This document shows, piece after piece, positions 44,060-52,903 of a stretch of 64,000 bases of DNA; the stretch's first letter is position 1, and every line of letters starts with the position of its first letter. The notes under the pieces were generated by a model. That model searched no databases. It had not been told where the DNA came from and saw only the letters and a list, made by a program, of their open reading frames with translations. The position numbers and the translations under genes were made by a program. Origin of the DNA: Heliomarina baculiformis (lineage in GTDB: Bacteria; Pseudomonadota; Alphaproteobacteria; Rhodobacterales; Rhodobacteraceae); assembly GCF_019966545.1 (NCBI RefSeq), contig NZ_JAIMIC010000002.1:1-64000 (forward strand), in the 5' to 3' direction.

Positions 44060-44962
44060 TCATTTTTTCTGCTTCAGACTTTCGACCGGTGCACTCCGCA
44101 CCTTTTCCGCAGCTCCCAGAAACTGGGCGATTTCCGGCACGCGGCGCCGGTCCTGCCGGATGATCACGTTTTCAACGAAACCGATCTTGCCATGTCTCAT
44201 CGTGATGCGCCGGTAGGCGATCCTGTGATCCGGCGGGCATTCGGAACCGGCGCAGAATGCGATCCCCAGCCCCTTGGCAACGGCCTCGCGCACCACTTCG
44301 GCGCCTTCGATCTCGATGACACGTCGAGGCTGGATATTCTCCAGTGACAGCGCTCTTTCGATCAGCGCCCGCGTGCGCGAACTCTTTTCCCGCATGACCA
44401 GAACGCGTTGCGCCACCATCTCGATCGGAAACCTGTTCTGCTTGGACAAGGAATCCTCGCTTGGCAGCGCGACCCACAATTCCTCCCGTTTGACCGGTTG
44501 CACATGCAGGGCGGTGCCAATCATCGGATCGACAGCAATGCCCACATCAGCTCGCATGTCCTGCACGGCTTCGACCACGCCTGCCACGCTGTCCTTTCGA
44601 ATCGAAATCTGCAGGTCCGGCGTTTCTTCGAGCATGAGGGAAACGATATGAACGGCGAGCGCCGGAGAGTCGCTCACAATCCTGAGGCGACCGTTGCCCG
44701 CGCTCGGCCGCCGCTGCAGTAATTCTTCAACCTCTTTGGCCGCGAACATTAATGTTTTGGTTACAGAGTACAGCTCCCTCCCCGCGTCGGTCAGCACCAG
44801 CCCCCGGCCACGTTTTTCCAGCAGCCTAAGCCCGTGACGCTGCTCAAGCGCCTTCAAATGCTGTGAAACCGTGGGCTGCGAGACCCCCAGAACTTCCGAG
44901 GCACGCCGAACGCTGCCTTCCTGAGCCACAAGGCTAAACGCCCGGATCTGCTGATAATTCAT
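44060..44962 (-). CDS. LysR-family transcriptional regulator
   Basis: 300 residues. HTH: NYQQIRAFSLVAQEGSVRRA ... SQPTVSQHLKALEQRHGLRL. The effector domain (GRLRIVSDSPALAVHIVSLM ...) resembles the CysB/phosphonate-type (NtcB-like) LTTRs. It faces the giant phosphoesterase gene (start 45080) divergently with a 117-nt gap, so it is a candidate regulator of that gene. Confidence 0.92.
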   Translation of the reverse strand: MNYQQIRAFSLVAQEGSVRRASEVLGVSQPTVSQHLKALEQRHGLRLLEKRGRGLVLTDAGRELYSVTKTLMFAAKEVEELLQRRPSAGNGRLRIVSDSPALAVHIVSLMLEETPDLQISIRKDSVAGVVEAVQDMRADVGIAVDPMIGTALHVQPVKREELWVALPSEDSLSKQNRFPIEMVAQRVLVMREKSSRTRALIERALSLENIQPRRVIEIEGAEVVREAVAKGLGIAFCAGSECPPDHRIAYRRITMRHGKIGFVENVIIRQDRRRVPEIAQFLGAAEKVRSAPVESLKQKK

Positions 44963-45079
44963 AGGTTCCCCCTAAGTTTTCGGGAGGAATAAACGATTTG
45001 ATCGAAGCTTTTGTGACCGTCAAGCCAGTGACAGATCTTTCGGCCGCGCTTTGTGCCGGCCAGTCATCAGGGGCTAGAC

Positions 45080-48000
45080 ATGACCACCGAACTCACCTTC
45101 CACGCCTTGGGCACAACCAGCGAATTTGGCATCGACGCGATTGCAGGCGTAGACGCCTCGGTTCTGGCGTTTGACAAGCTGACATCCGACCAGTCCGTCC
45201 AGATCCTGCCGGACAGCGATGAACCGATCCGCGAATACGCCATGATCATGGATGTTTACCTTACGCCGCCGTCCAGCGGTTACCTCGGTCTGATCCAGAC
45301 CGGGTCGGGCGATGCCGATCTTTTCCTGAAAGGCTCGGGCGCGACGGCGGGTATCGGCATCAGCGGGCAGTACAGTGGTGAAATTGCCTATAATGAGTGG
45401 GTCCGGCTGGCGTTCAGCGTGCAGATCGAAGGCGCGGATACGATCATCACTACCTTTGCGAACGGCGTGCAGATCGGTTCGCTCAACATGGGCGAAACCG
45501 ATCGCTGGACGATCGACCCGCTGCTCGGGCTGCGCCTCTTCACCGATAATGACGGCGAAACGTCGTCAGGCTTTGTGTCGTCCATCTTCCTGATGCAAGG
45601 CTCGCAGCAGGCAAGCGATGTGGCCGAGGCGCTTGCTGCCATCCCGACACCTTCCGCAGACGGGTTCTTTCAGGCTGACCCGACTGGCTCGTCGGTCGAG
45701 ATCAATTTTGCCAACGAGACGATCAATACGAAATACGGTAGCGCCGATGTCATCCTCGAAGGATCCGGTTATCGGACGGCCGTCGCCAATGGGGACAGCA
45801 CCATCGGCAACGCAGCCGAATTGGGCGTCCCGCTGCCGGGAGGTGACGCGGTGATCCTGAACTACGCGGCCTTCGCTTCTGATGAGGGCCTCCATATCGA
45901 TCTGGCCGAAAACGCGGGTGACCTGACCAGCTTTACCATGGTGTGGGACATCAATACCTCGGATACAGGTGGCTATCAGGCCCTGCTTCAGCTTGGCGCG
46001 GACAACACCTCGGACGGCGATATCTTCATCAACGGCAGCGGGGGTATCGGCATCAGCGGTAACTACACGGGCACAGTGCCCGCGAACCACTGGGCGCGGA
46101 TCGCGATCTCGGTCACCGATAACGGCAATGGCACATCGACCCTGTCGAAATACATCGATGGCACGCTGGTCGGCACCCAGTCAGTCTCGACGGAGCGTTT
46201 CACGGTCGATGCGGCGACTGGCTTCAAAATCCTGACCGACAACGATGGGGAAACGGCCAAGGGTTACCTTGCCCATTTCGGACTGCTCGATCGCGCATTG
46301 GGCGACAGCGAAATCGCCGCCCTTGGCGGTGTCACGCACGAAGGACCGTTCAGCGGTGTTCCCGGGGCCGCACAATTCGGTTTCGACGATTATGTTCCGT
46401 CCATTGAAAGCGGTTTCGGCAATGTCGAGCTGATCGACACAACTCCCGTCGATCCCGGCGACATAACCGTCAACGGTATCAAGGACATGCTGGTCGCAAC
46501 AAGCGACGCCGCGCAGGAATACGACCTGACCGAGGTCTTCGGCGCGGGCGCGACCGATTTCACTGTCACGAACTCCAACGGCGAGGCGGTCAATGCGACC
46601 ATCCAGGACGGTATCCTGACGCTCGCCTTCACGGAACTGGGGCTGGCCGACCTCACCGTCACCGCGCTCAACGCCGCTGGTCAGGAAGTCGAAGACAACA
46701 TCCGTGTCCGCGTTGCTGGTGAGGGTGCCTATACCATCGCCATCCTGCCGGATACGCAGGATTACACCTCCAACCCCGGGATCGAGCATATCTTTGGCGA
46801 GATGACGCAATGGCTGGCGGACAATGCCTCAAACAAGGGCATCAACTTTGTCGCCAACGTTGGCGACGTCAGCCAGTGGTCCTCGACCAGCCAGTTCGAC
46901 ATCGCCAGCGCGGCTTACGATACGCTGCGTCAGGCCGGGGTCAGCTTTTCGGTGGTGCAGGGCAACCACGATATCGTCAACAGCGCCGGTGACATCCGCA
47001 ACACGTCGAACTTCAATAACGCCTTCTCAATCTCCTACATGTCCGAAGACCCCAGCTTTGGCGGCGTCTACGATCAGGAACCGGATCGCTACGACAATAA
47101 CTACCATCTCTGGACTGCGGATGACGGCACCGAATGGATCGCCATCAACCTCGAATTCGGACCGCGCGACGACGTGCTGCGCTGGGCCGATGACGTGCTG
47201 ACGCAATATGGTGATCGCAAGGCGATGATCATGACGCACAGCTACAACAACTTCAACGGCCGACATGATCCGCTCGGCGGACCGCTCGAAGGTGAAGGCG
47301 CCGGGTACGATTACTGGCTCAGCGATGATCCGCAGGGCACCTGGGACGGCGAGGAGATCTGGCGCGATGTGGTTTCGTCGCACGCCAATGTCGTCTTCGC
47401 CTTTGGCGGTCACATCTTTGGCGATGGCGCCGAGACGGTCGTTTCCTATAACGATTATGGCAACCCGGTGTACCAGTTCCTGCTGAACTATCAGAACGGC
47501 GTCGCGCTTGAGGCGACAAATGGCGGCAACGGCGGCAATGGCGCTGTCCGTCTGGTCACGGTCGATCCGGAAAATGACGCTTTCTATACCGAGACCTATT
47601 TCACCGAGCTGGATGAATACTTCACCGCGTCACGTGGTTCTAGCGAGCAAAGCCGCGATGGCCTGACTGGCGATTACGTCGGCCATCAGGAAGAATTCTA
47701 CAATGTAGATCTGGGCGAACGCAAAGCGCAGGTCGAGGCTGAGGCAGGTGCCGACAAGGTCGTCACCGCCGACGCCGGCGACTCCACTGCCAAGGTCAGC
47801 CTTAGTGCCGACGAGACGACGAACCCGCAGGACAATGTCGTCTCCTACACTTGGACAGATGAGGACGGGAAAGTCATCGCAACCGGCGAAAAGGTCGAGG
47901 TAGACCTGCCGGGCGGGGTCAACGATCTGACGCTCACGGTCGAAACGGCAGAAGGCGTGGTTCATTCGGATGATCTCCGCGTCATCGTCGCCACGGACAA

Positions 48001-50488
48001 GACCTATCTCGTGGAAACCTTCAATGATGGCGATGCGGCCGGGTGGGGCCTCGTGAACGTGGCAGAACCCGTGCAAAAGGTGAATTTCGGCACCGATACC
48101 GGCTATGGTTTGCCGCAGATCGGCTCGGGGACCACACCGGTCATGAAGCTTGACGCGCTGAACCCCGACGAAGGCATCCTGATCAAGCCGGACATGACCG
48201 GCAAGATCGCCAACTATACGCTCGCCTACGACATGTACCTGCCGTCGGGGCAGGGGTCCTGGGCCGCGCTCTTGCAAACCGATGTGAACAATGGCTCGGA
48301 TGGAGAGCTGTTCTTTAACCGCGTCGCCAAAGATACGGCCGGGCTCGGGATCTCGGGAAATTACCCGGACAGCATTACCTATGACAGCTGGAACCGCGTC
48401 ATCGTCACGGTCGAAATCAACGGCGCCGACCAGCAGATCATGCGCAAATTCGTCAACGGCACGCTTGTCGGCGAGCAGACCCTGCAATCGGATGCCTCCG
48501 CCGGCACCCGATGGACCATCGACGCGGACACCGGGTTCCTGGTCTTCGCAGATGAGACCAACGAAACCAGCGATCTCTATGTATCCTCCTTCGGTTTCAC
48601 CCCCGAAGTGCTGGACGACGCGACCATCGCCGCGCTGGGCGGTGTTTCGTCCCAAGGCGCCCTGACCGGCACACAGACTGCAGGCGCAATCCAGTTGTCC
48701 TTCGACGGCGCGCTGGACGACATCACCGCAGGCTCCGGCGAGGCCAGCGAAATCGACCTCTCGGGCGACTCCAGCACCGGCGACTTCTTTGTCAAAGGCA
48801 GCGCGCGGGACGAAGACAGCACCATCGATAACCCCCAGGGCGCGTTCTTTGACATGTCCAACAACGCCGACAATCTCGTGCTCTGGGAAGAAGGCGACTG
48901 GGACGACATCACCATGGAAGTGACCATGCGCTCGATGGATGACGACACGATGGGCGTGGCCTTCAACTTTACAGACAAGGATAACCACTACCTTCTGACG
49001 CTGGATAACCAGACCAATACGCGTCAGATCATCAGGGTCGAAGACGGTGCCGAAACCGTCATCGCGATGGAGGCTGGCGGCTATACGTTCAACGTCGAGC
49101 AGGACCTCAAGCTCAGTAACGTCGATGGCCGCATTACCGTCACGCTTGATGGTGTCGCGCTCTTTGGCGGGGCTGTCGTGGACGATGCGCCGCTCAAGGG
49201 AGGCACCATCGGTCTCTACTCCTCCTATCAGCACAGTTCGATCTTTGACGATGTTGTCGTCTCTGCGCCCGAACTGACCGCCGAAGCCGGGCCCGAGATG
49301 CTTGTCATCGACTGGGATCGCGACGGCGTCGAACAGGTGAGCCTGAATGGCGCGGCCTCGATCCTTCCTGACGGCGATGAAACAGCCAGATGGTCCGGCA
49401 CCGATGTCACCAAGAACGGGCTGGTCGCAACGGCCACGGCCAATGCCGGGCGCAACACCTACACGCTCGACATCGACGGCCAGGCCTCGGACACGCTCAC
49501 CGTGAATGTCGCCACCGGTGACAGGCTGATCGCAGCAGACCAGTTCGAAGACGGCAACCACAATGGCTGGAAAATCGTCGATACCACGGAAATCGGCGGC
49601 CCGGCCAATTGGGAGGTGATCGACGGCGCTCTGACGGAAACCTCCGGCGCCTACAGCCGCGAACTGACCTGGGCCGGGGCCAGCGCCTCGGACGTCTGGC
49701 AGCGCGGCTGGTCACCCCTCGGCGATGGCACTTACGCCCTGCACAAGGGCAGCTATGCGCTCTGGGAAGGCAATACCGAGCTGACCGATTACGTCATCAG
49801 CGCCGATGTCGAAGCAACCCCCGGTTCCATCGGGCTGATGCTCAACTACGTCGACGAAAACAATTACTACAAGCTCGAGATCGACCAGCGGGTGGGATTG
49901 TTTACCTTTGTCGAGGTCGTCGACAACTATGAATCGATGCTCACCCGCGGAGCAATGACCTACACGCCCGGCGAGACCTTCAATCTCGAAGCGCAGATCG
50001 TTGATGGCATGATCTCGGCCAAGGTCGATGGGCATGACATCTTCGCCTATGATCTCGAAAACCACGAAATCGAAAGCGGCGCGGCGGGCGTCTGGTCCTG
50101 GGGTGCTGCCGGGACCAGCTTTGACAATATCGCCATCGTCGATCTGTCCTCCGACTTCCAAAGCGAAATTCACGGCACGGACGGCAATGACCGGCTGGTC
50201 GGGACGGATGCGGATGATCTGATTTTCCTCGGTGCCGGTCGTCTTGACCAAGCCCAAGGCGGGGCAGGGGCAGACACATTCGTCTTCGGGGCCGAGACCA
50301 TGAACGGGATGCGCGAAACCACACGCCTCACCGATTTCGAGGCAGGTGTCGACGCGCTCGACCTCGGCACGGCGGACATCAACCGCGTCAAGGAAACAGG
50401 CAATAGCGTGATGCTCTGGATCGGCGAAGACAACGACCAGATCATCATTTCCGGCATCGACAGTTTTGACCAGCTCACCTTTGCCTGA
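45080..50488 (+). CDS. Giant secreted RTX-ended metallophosphoesterase with ConA/LamG-like repeats
   Basis: 1802 residues, no signal peptide. Layout: ConA/LamG-like units at about 5-185, 210-425 and 975-1190 (each with an xxGISGxY and a DNDGE/DETNE-type loop); a short beta domain (about 455-547); a calcineurin-like phosphoesterase at about 553-840 (LPDTQDY, NVGDVSQW, VQGNHDI, MTHSYNNF, GGHIFGDG); two PKD/Ig-like units (about 888-972, 1396-1478); two DUF1080/LamG-like units (about 1204-1394, 1481-1690). It ends in one RTX block (GTDGNDRLVGTDADDLIFLG ... GGAGADTFVFG) and a serralysin-type C-terminus. That end predicts type I secretion. ATG 45080 has AGGGG upstream. No T1SS genes are near. Likely a calcium-binding extracellular phosphatase/nuclease; substrate unknown. 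Confidence 0.9.
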   Translation: MTTELTFHALGTTSEFGIDAIAGVDASVLAFDKLTSDQSVQILPDSDEPIREYAMIMDVYLTPPSSGYLGLIQTGSGDADLFLKGSGATAGIGISGQYSGEIAYNEWVRLAFSVQIEGADTIITTFANGVQIGSLNMGETDRWTIDPLLGLRLFTDNDGETSSGFVSSIFLMQGSQQASDVAEALAAIPTPSADGFFQADPTGSSVEINFANETINTKYGSADVILEGSGYRTAVANGDSTIGNAAELGVPLPGGDAVILNYAAFASDEGLHIDLAENAGDLTSFTMVWDINTSDTGGYQALLQLGADNTSDGDIFINGSGGIGISGNYTGTVPANHWARIAISVTDNGNGTSTLSKYIDGTLVGTQSVSTERFTVDAATGFKILTDNDGETAKGYLAHFGLLDRALGDSEIAALGGVTHEGPFSGVPGAAQFGFDDYVPSIESGFGNVELIDTTPVDPGDITVNGIKDMLVATSDAAQEYDLTEVFGAGATDFTVTNSNGEAVNATIQDGILTLAFTELGLADLTVTALNAAGQEVEDNIRVRVAGEGAYTIAILPDTQDYTSNPGIEHIFGEMTQWLADNASNKGINFVANVGDVSQWSSTSQFDIASAAYDTLRQAGVSFSVVQGNHDIVNSAGDIRNTSNFNNAFSISYMSEDPSFGGVYDQEPDRYDNNYHLWTADDGTEWIAINLEFGPRDDVLRWADDVLTQYGDRKAMIMTHSYNNFNGRHDPLGGPLEGEGAGYDYWLSDDPQGTWDGEEIWRDVVSSHANVVFAFGGHIFGDGAETVVSYNDYGNPVYQFLLNYQNGVALEATNGGNGGNGAVRLVTVDPENDAFYTETYFTELDEYFTASRGSSEQSRDGLTGDYVGHQEEFYNVDLGERKAQVEAEAGADKVVTADAGDSTAKVSLSADETTNPQDNVVSYTWTDEDGKVIATGEKVEVDLPGGVNDLTLTVETAEGVVHSDDLRVIVATDKTYLVETFNDGDAAGWGLVNVAEPVQKVNFGTDTGYGLPQIGSGTTPVMKLDALNPDEGILIKPDMTGKIANYTLAYDMYLPSGQGSWAALLQTDVNNGSDGELFFNRVAKDTAGLGISGNYPDSITYDSWNRVIVTVEINGADQQIMRKFVNGTLVGEQTLQSDASAGTRWTIDADTGFLVFADETNETSDLYVSSFGFTPEVLDDATIAALGGVSSQGALTGTQTAGAIQLSFDGALDDITAGSGEASEIDLSGDSSTGDFFVKGSARDEDSTIDNPQGAFFDMSNNADNLVLWEEGDWDDITMEVTMRSMDDDTMGVAFNFTDKDNHYLLTLDNQTNTRQIIRVEDGAETVIAMEAGGYTFNVEQDLKLSNVDGRITVTLDGVALFGGAVVDDAPLKGGTIGLYSSYQHSSIFDDVVVSAPELTAEAGPEMLVIDWDRDGVEQVSLNGAASILPDGDETARWSGTDVTKNGLVATATANAGRNTYTLDIDGQASDTLTVNVATGDRLIAADQFEDGNHNGWKIVDTTEIGGPANWEVIDGALTETSGAYSRELTWAGASASDVWQRGWSPLGDGTYALHKGSYALWEGNTELTDYVISADVEATPGSIGLMLNYVDENNYYKLEIDQRVGLFTFVEVVDNYESMLTRGAMTYTPGETFNLEAQIVDGMISAKVDGHDIFAYDLENHEIESGAAGVWSWGAAGTSFDNIAIVDLSSDFQSEIHGTDGNDRLVGTDADDLIFLGAGRLDQAQGGAGADTFVFGAETMNGMRETTRLTDFEAGVDALDLGTADINRVKETGNSVMLWIGEDNDQIIISGIDSFDQLTFA

Positions 50489-50501
50489 GCCGGATCAAAG
50501 A

Positions 50502-50520
50502 CCAGCCGGGGTGCGGCTGG
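50502..50520 (+). terminator. Short hairpin after the giant gene
   Basis: CCAGCC and GGCTGG with a 7-nt loop, 13 nt after the stop and 33 nt before the next start. Weak stem; may only punctuate the transcript. Confidence 0.3.
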
Positions 50521-50552
50521 CCAGTTTCTCCCTTCAACCCAAGAGACACACC

Positions 50553-51086
50553 ATGACTTTCAAATCAACGATCCTGGCGGCTGCCGCCCTTCTGCTGGCG
50601 GGTCTTGCACCCGCTCAGGCCACCACCGTGACCGATAGCTCGGCCGAGGTAATGCTCTACGCCGGCGACATTATCGCCGAATCCTATGCGCCTGCCTCCG
50701 ATACGGCCGGTTTCGATCCGGTCTATGCACTCGTCTCCGGCGGCGTCTTCGGCTTCGACCCTGCTTTCGTGTTGTCGCTCGAAGATGCAAGTGGCGAGGT
50801 CATCTACGGTGAGACCGACAGCTATCTTTTCGATGGCGATGCGACGCTCAGTTTCGTCTTCGACATCACGGGCAGTGCCGCGTCGTACTTCGGGTCTGCG
50901 CTGAACCTGTCCTTCCTGTTCGATGACACCGTCACCGATCCCTTCAGCGACCTGACCGACATCTATAGCACGGCCACGATGGTCATTTCACCGGTCACGG
51001 TCAGCAATGTTCCGCTCCCCGCCGGGCTGCCACTGCTGGTTTCCGGTTTCGCAGCCATCGCCTTCCTGCGTCGCCGCCGCGCCTGA
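50553..51086 (+). CDS. VPLPA-CTERM sorting-domain protein
   Basis: 177 residues: signal peptide (STILAAAALLLAGLAPAQA), a beta-rich middle with many Asp/Ser/Thr, and a C-terminal sorting signal of the VPLPA-CTERM type (NVPLPAGLPLLVSG, hydrophobic helix, then FLRRRRA). Such proteins are processed at the inner membrane by an exosortase and sent to the surface or matrix. No exosortase gene is in the window. It lies 64 nt after the giant phosphoesterase gene in the same direction. A strong terminator follows. Confidence 0.85.
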   Translation: MTFKSTILAAAALLLAGLAPAQATTVTDSSAEVMLYAGDIIAESYAPASDTAGFDPVYALVSGGVFGFDPAFVLSLEDASGEVIYGETDSYLFDGDATLSFVFDITGSAASYFGSALNLSFLFDDTVTDPFSDLTDIYSTATMVISPVTVSNVPLPAGLPLLVSGFAAIAFLRRRRA

Positions 51087-51105
51087 GACATTTAACACCA
51101 TCAAC

Positions 51106-51137
51106 GCCGGGCGCATTCACCGTGCCCGGCTTTTTTT
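51106..51137 (+). terminator. Rho-independent terminator
   Basis: GCCGGGC (51106-51112) pairs with GCCCGGC (51124-51130), followed by seven T. Ends the transcript of the VPLPA gene and possibly of the giant gene. Confidence 0.88.
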
Positions 51138-51189
51138 ATTGGCTGTTTGCCTCTTCAGAAAAGCGACGCGACGTCACGCCAACCGTGAC

Positions 51190-51204
51190 TAGACGACCGG
51201 TCTA
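51190..51204. promoter_or_regulatory. TetR-type operator
   Basis: TAGACGACCGGTCTA is an inverted repeat (TAGAC/GTCTA) 20 nt before the tetR start. The form TAGACC-N-GGTCTA is common for NemR/AcuR-like TetR proteins, which suggests autorepression together with the downstream oxidoreductase. Confidence 0.65.
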
Positions 51205-51224
51205 TTATCTATTAGCCGGACCTC

Positions 51225-51827
51225 ATGAACGCCCCGCTCAAATCAGAACTGACCCGCCAAAGGATCCTCTCCAAGGGCCGCGAACTTGTCCTCACCGGCG
51301 GGTTCGGTGGGGTCGGACTCTCTCGTATCCTCGCGCATAGCGAGGTGCCAAAAGGCTCGTTCTATTACTATTTTACTTCGAAAGAGGATTTCGGCTGCGC
51401 CCTGCTTCAGGATTATGTCGAAGAATACCTCGCCCGTTTCGACGCGCTGGCAGATGGCCCGGACAAAGCGGGCGACAAGCTTTCGGCATTCTTCTCGGCC
51501 TGGCTGGATCAAAGCCGTTCCGAAGGTATCGCCAGCCGCTGCCTTGTCGTCAAACTCGCAGCCGAAATCGCCGATCTCTCCGAAGACATGCGTGGTATTC
51601 TCGACCACGGGGTCGCGCTTCTGACCGGGCGGATTGCCGATCTGCTGACGGCTGGTGCTTCCGATGGCTCCATCCGTCCGTTGGCCAATCCAACCTCAAC
51701 GGCCCGCACCCTCTACGCGCAACTGTTGGGCGCGGCCATTCTCTCGAAACTTGCACAGGATGACGCGCCCCTGCGCGACGCTCTGGCCGATGCCAAGGCT
51801 CGCCTGTGCCCTGAAACATCCATCTGA
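51225..51827 (+). CDS. TetR-family regulator (AcuR/NemR-like)
   Basis: 200 residues. HTH SRILAHSEVPKGSFYYYFTSKEDF and a C-terminal domain with ASRCLVVKLAAEIADLSEDM as in the AcuR/NemR group that responds to electrophiles. It lies directly upstream of the MDR oxidoreductase gene (13 nt gap), so they form one operon controlled from the palindrome at 51190. Confidence 0.92.
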   Translation: MNAPLKSELTRQRILSKGRELVLTGGFGGVGLSRILAHSEVPKGSFYYYFTSKEDFGCALLQDYVEEYLARFDALADGPDKAGDKLSAFFSAWLDQSRSEGIASRCLVVKLAAEIADLSEDMRGILDHGVALLTGRIADLLTAGASDGSIRPLANPTSTARTLYAQLLGAAILSKLAQDDAPLRDALADAKARLCPETSI

Positions 51828-51840
51828 AAAGGAAAAACCC

Positions 51841-52821
51841 ATGCGTGCAGCGATCCATGACAGTTTCGGCGAACCCGCCGATGTCCTCGAATGCCGCCAG
51901 ACCGATAAACCGACCCCCGGCCGGGGTGAAGTTCTCGTCAAAACGACCCTCTCGCCCATCCACAACCACGATCTCTGGACTGTTCGCGGCAATTACGGCT
52001 ACAAACCCGATCTTCCCGGCGCGATTGGCGGCTCTGAAGCGCTCGGAACGATCGAAGCGGTCGGTGAGGGCGTCGACGAAGCTCTTGTCGGTCAGCGTAT
52101 CACGGTTGCAGGCGTCCACGGGTCTTGGGCGGAATACTTTATTGCCCCCGCCGGCGGTGTCCTGCCCCTGCCGGATGCCATTTCCGACACGCTGGGCGCA
52201 CAACTGATCGCCATGCCTTTCAGCGCCATTTCCCTGCTGGAACAGCTCAAGGTCTCCAGCGGCGACTGGCTGATCCAGACGGCTGCCAATGGCGCGGTCG
52301 GCAAGATCATGGCGATCCTTGCGAAATCGCGCGGCATCAAACTGCTCAATCTCGTTCGCCGCGCCGATGCCGTTGCGGAACTAGAGGCATTGGGCATGGA
52401 AAACGTCCTCAGCACGGCCGAGCCGGACTGGCAAAAGAAAGCGCAGGCATTGATCGGGCCTGCCGGGGCAGTTTCGGCCATAGATTCCGTTGGCGGAGAT
52501 CTCGCGATGGACCTTACCGATCTGCTCGGGCTGGACGGCGAACTCGTCGTTTTCGGCACGGCAACCGGCGCCCCGCTGTCGCTGTCCTCGGGCACATTGA
52601 TCATGAAGCACATCAGCGTCCGGGGTTTCTGGGGGGCGCGCGTCAGCCAAGAGATGGACCCGAAAGAGCGCGAACGCCTGATTACCGAACTTGTCACCCT
52701 CGCGATGAAAGGGCAACTCACGCTCGAAGACGGGGGCATCTACCCGCTCGACGACATTGGCGGCGCGGTAAAGGCTGCGCTGACGCCCGGTCGTCAAGGC
52801 AAGGTGATGCTGCGCCCCTGA
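51841..52821 (+). CDS. MDR-family quinone oxidoreductase-like protein
   Basis: 326 residues. N-terminal GroES-like domain (HDSFGEPADVLECRQ ... IHNHDLWTVRGNYGYKPDLP) and a Rossmann domain (LIQTAANGAVGKIMAILAKS). No structural zinc-Cys cluster is seen, so it is of the zinc-free QOR/enoyl-reductase type using NADPH. AAAAGGAAAA precedes ATG 51841. The pairing with a NemR-like regulator suggests reductive detoxification of an electrophile. Confidence 0.9.
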   Translation: MRAAIHDSFGEPADVLECRQTDKPTPGRGEVLVKTTLSPIHNHDLWTVRGNYGYKPDLPGAIGGSEALGTIEAVGEGVDEALVGQRITVAGVHGSWAEYFIAPAGGVLPLPDAISDTLGAQLIAMPFSAISLLEQLKVSSGDWLIQTAANGAVGKIMAILAKSRGIKLLNLVRRADAVAELEALGMENVLSTAEPDWQKKAQALIGPAGAVSAIDSVGGDLAMDLTDLLGLDGELVVFGTATGAPLSLSSGTLIMKHISVRGFWGARVSQEMDPKERERLITELVTLAMKGQLTLEDGGIYPLDDIGGAVKAALTPGRQGKVMLRP

Positions 52822-52845
52822 TCCGGCGCACCGCACAGCATCTGA

Positions 52846-52873
52846 AACCGCCCGCCATTACCGGCGGGCGGTT
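52846..52873. terminator. Bidirectional hairpin terminator
   Basis: AACCGCCCGCC and GGCGGGCGGTT form a perfect 11-bp stem with a 6-nt loop between two convergent genes. Confidence 0.8.
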
Positions 52874-52903
52874 ATTCCGACAGGCTGGGGGGCCTTGCTC
52901 TAC

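Noticed and set aside
47630-49561. 643-codon open frame on the minus strand
   Set aside because: Antisense shadow of the giant phosphoesterase gene; no family motif and no start signal.
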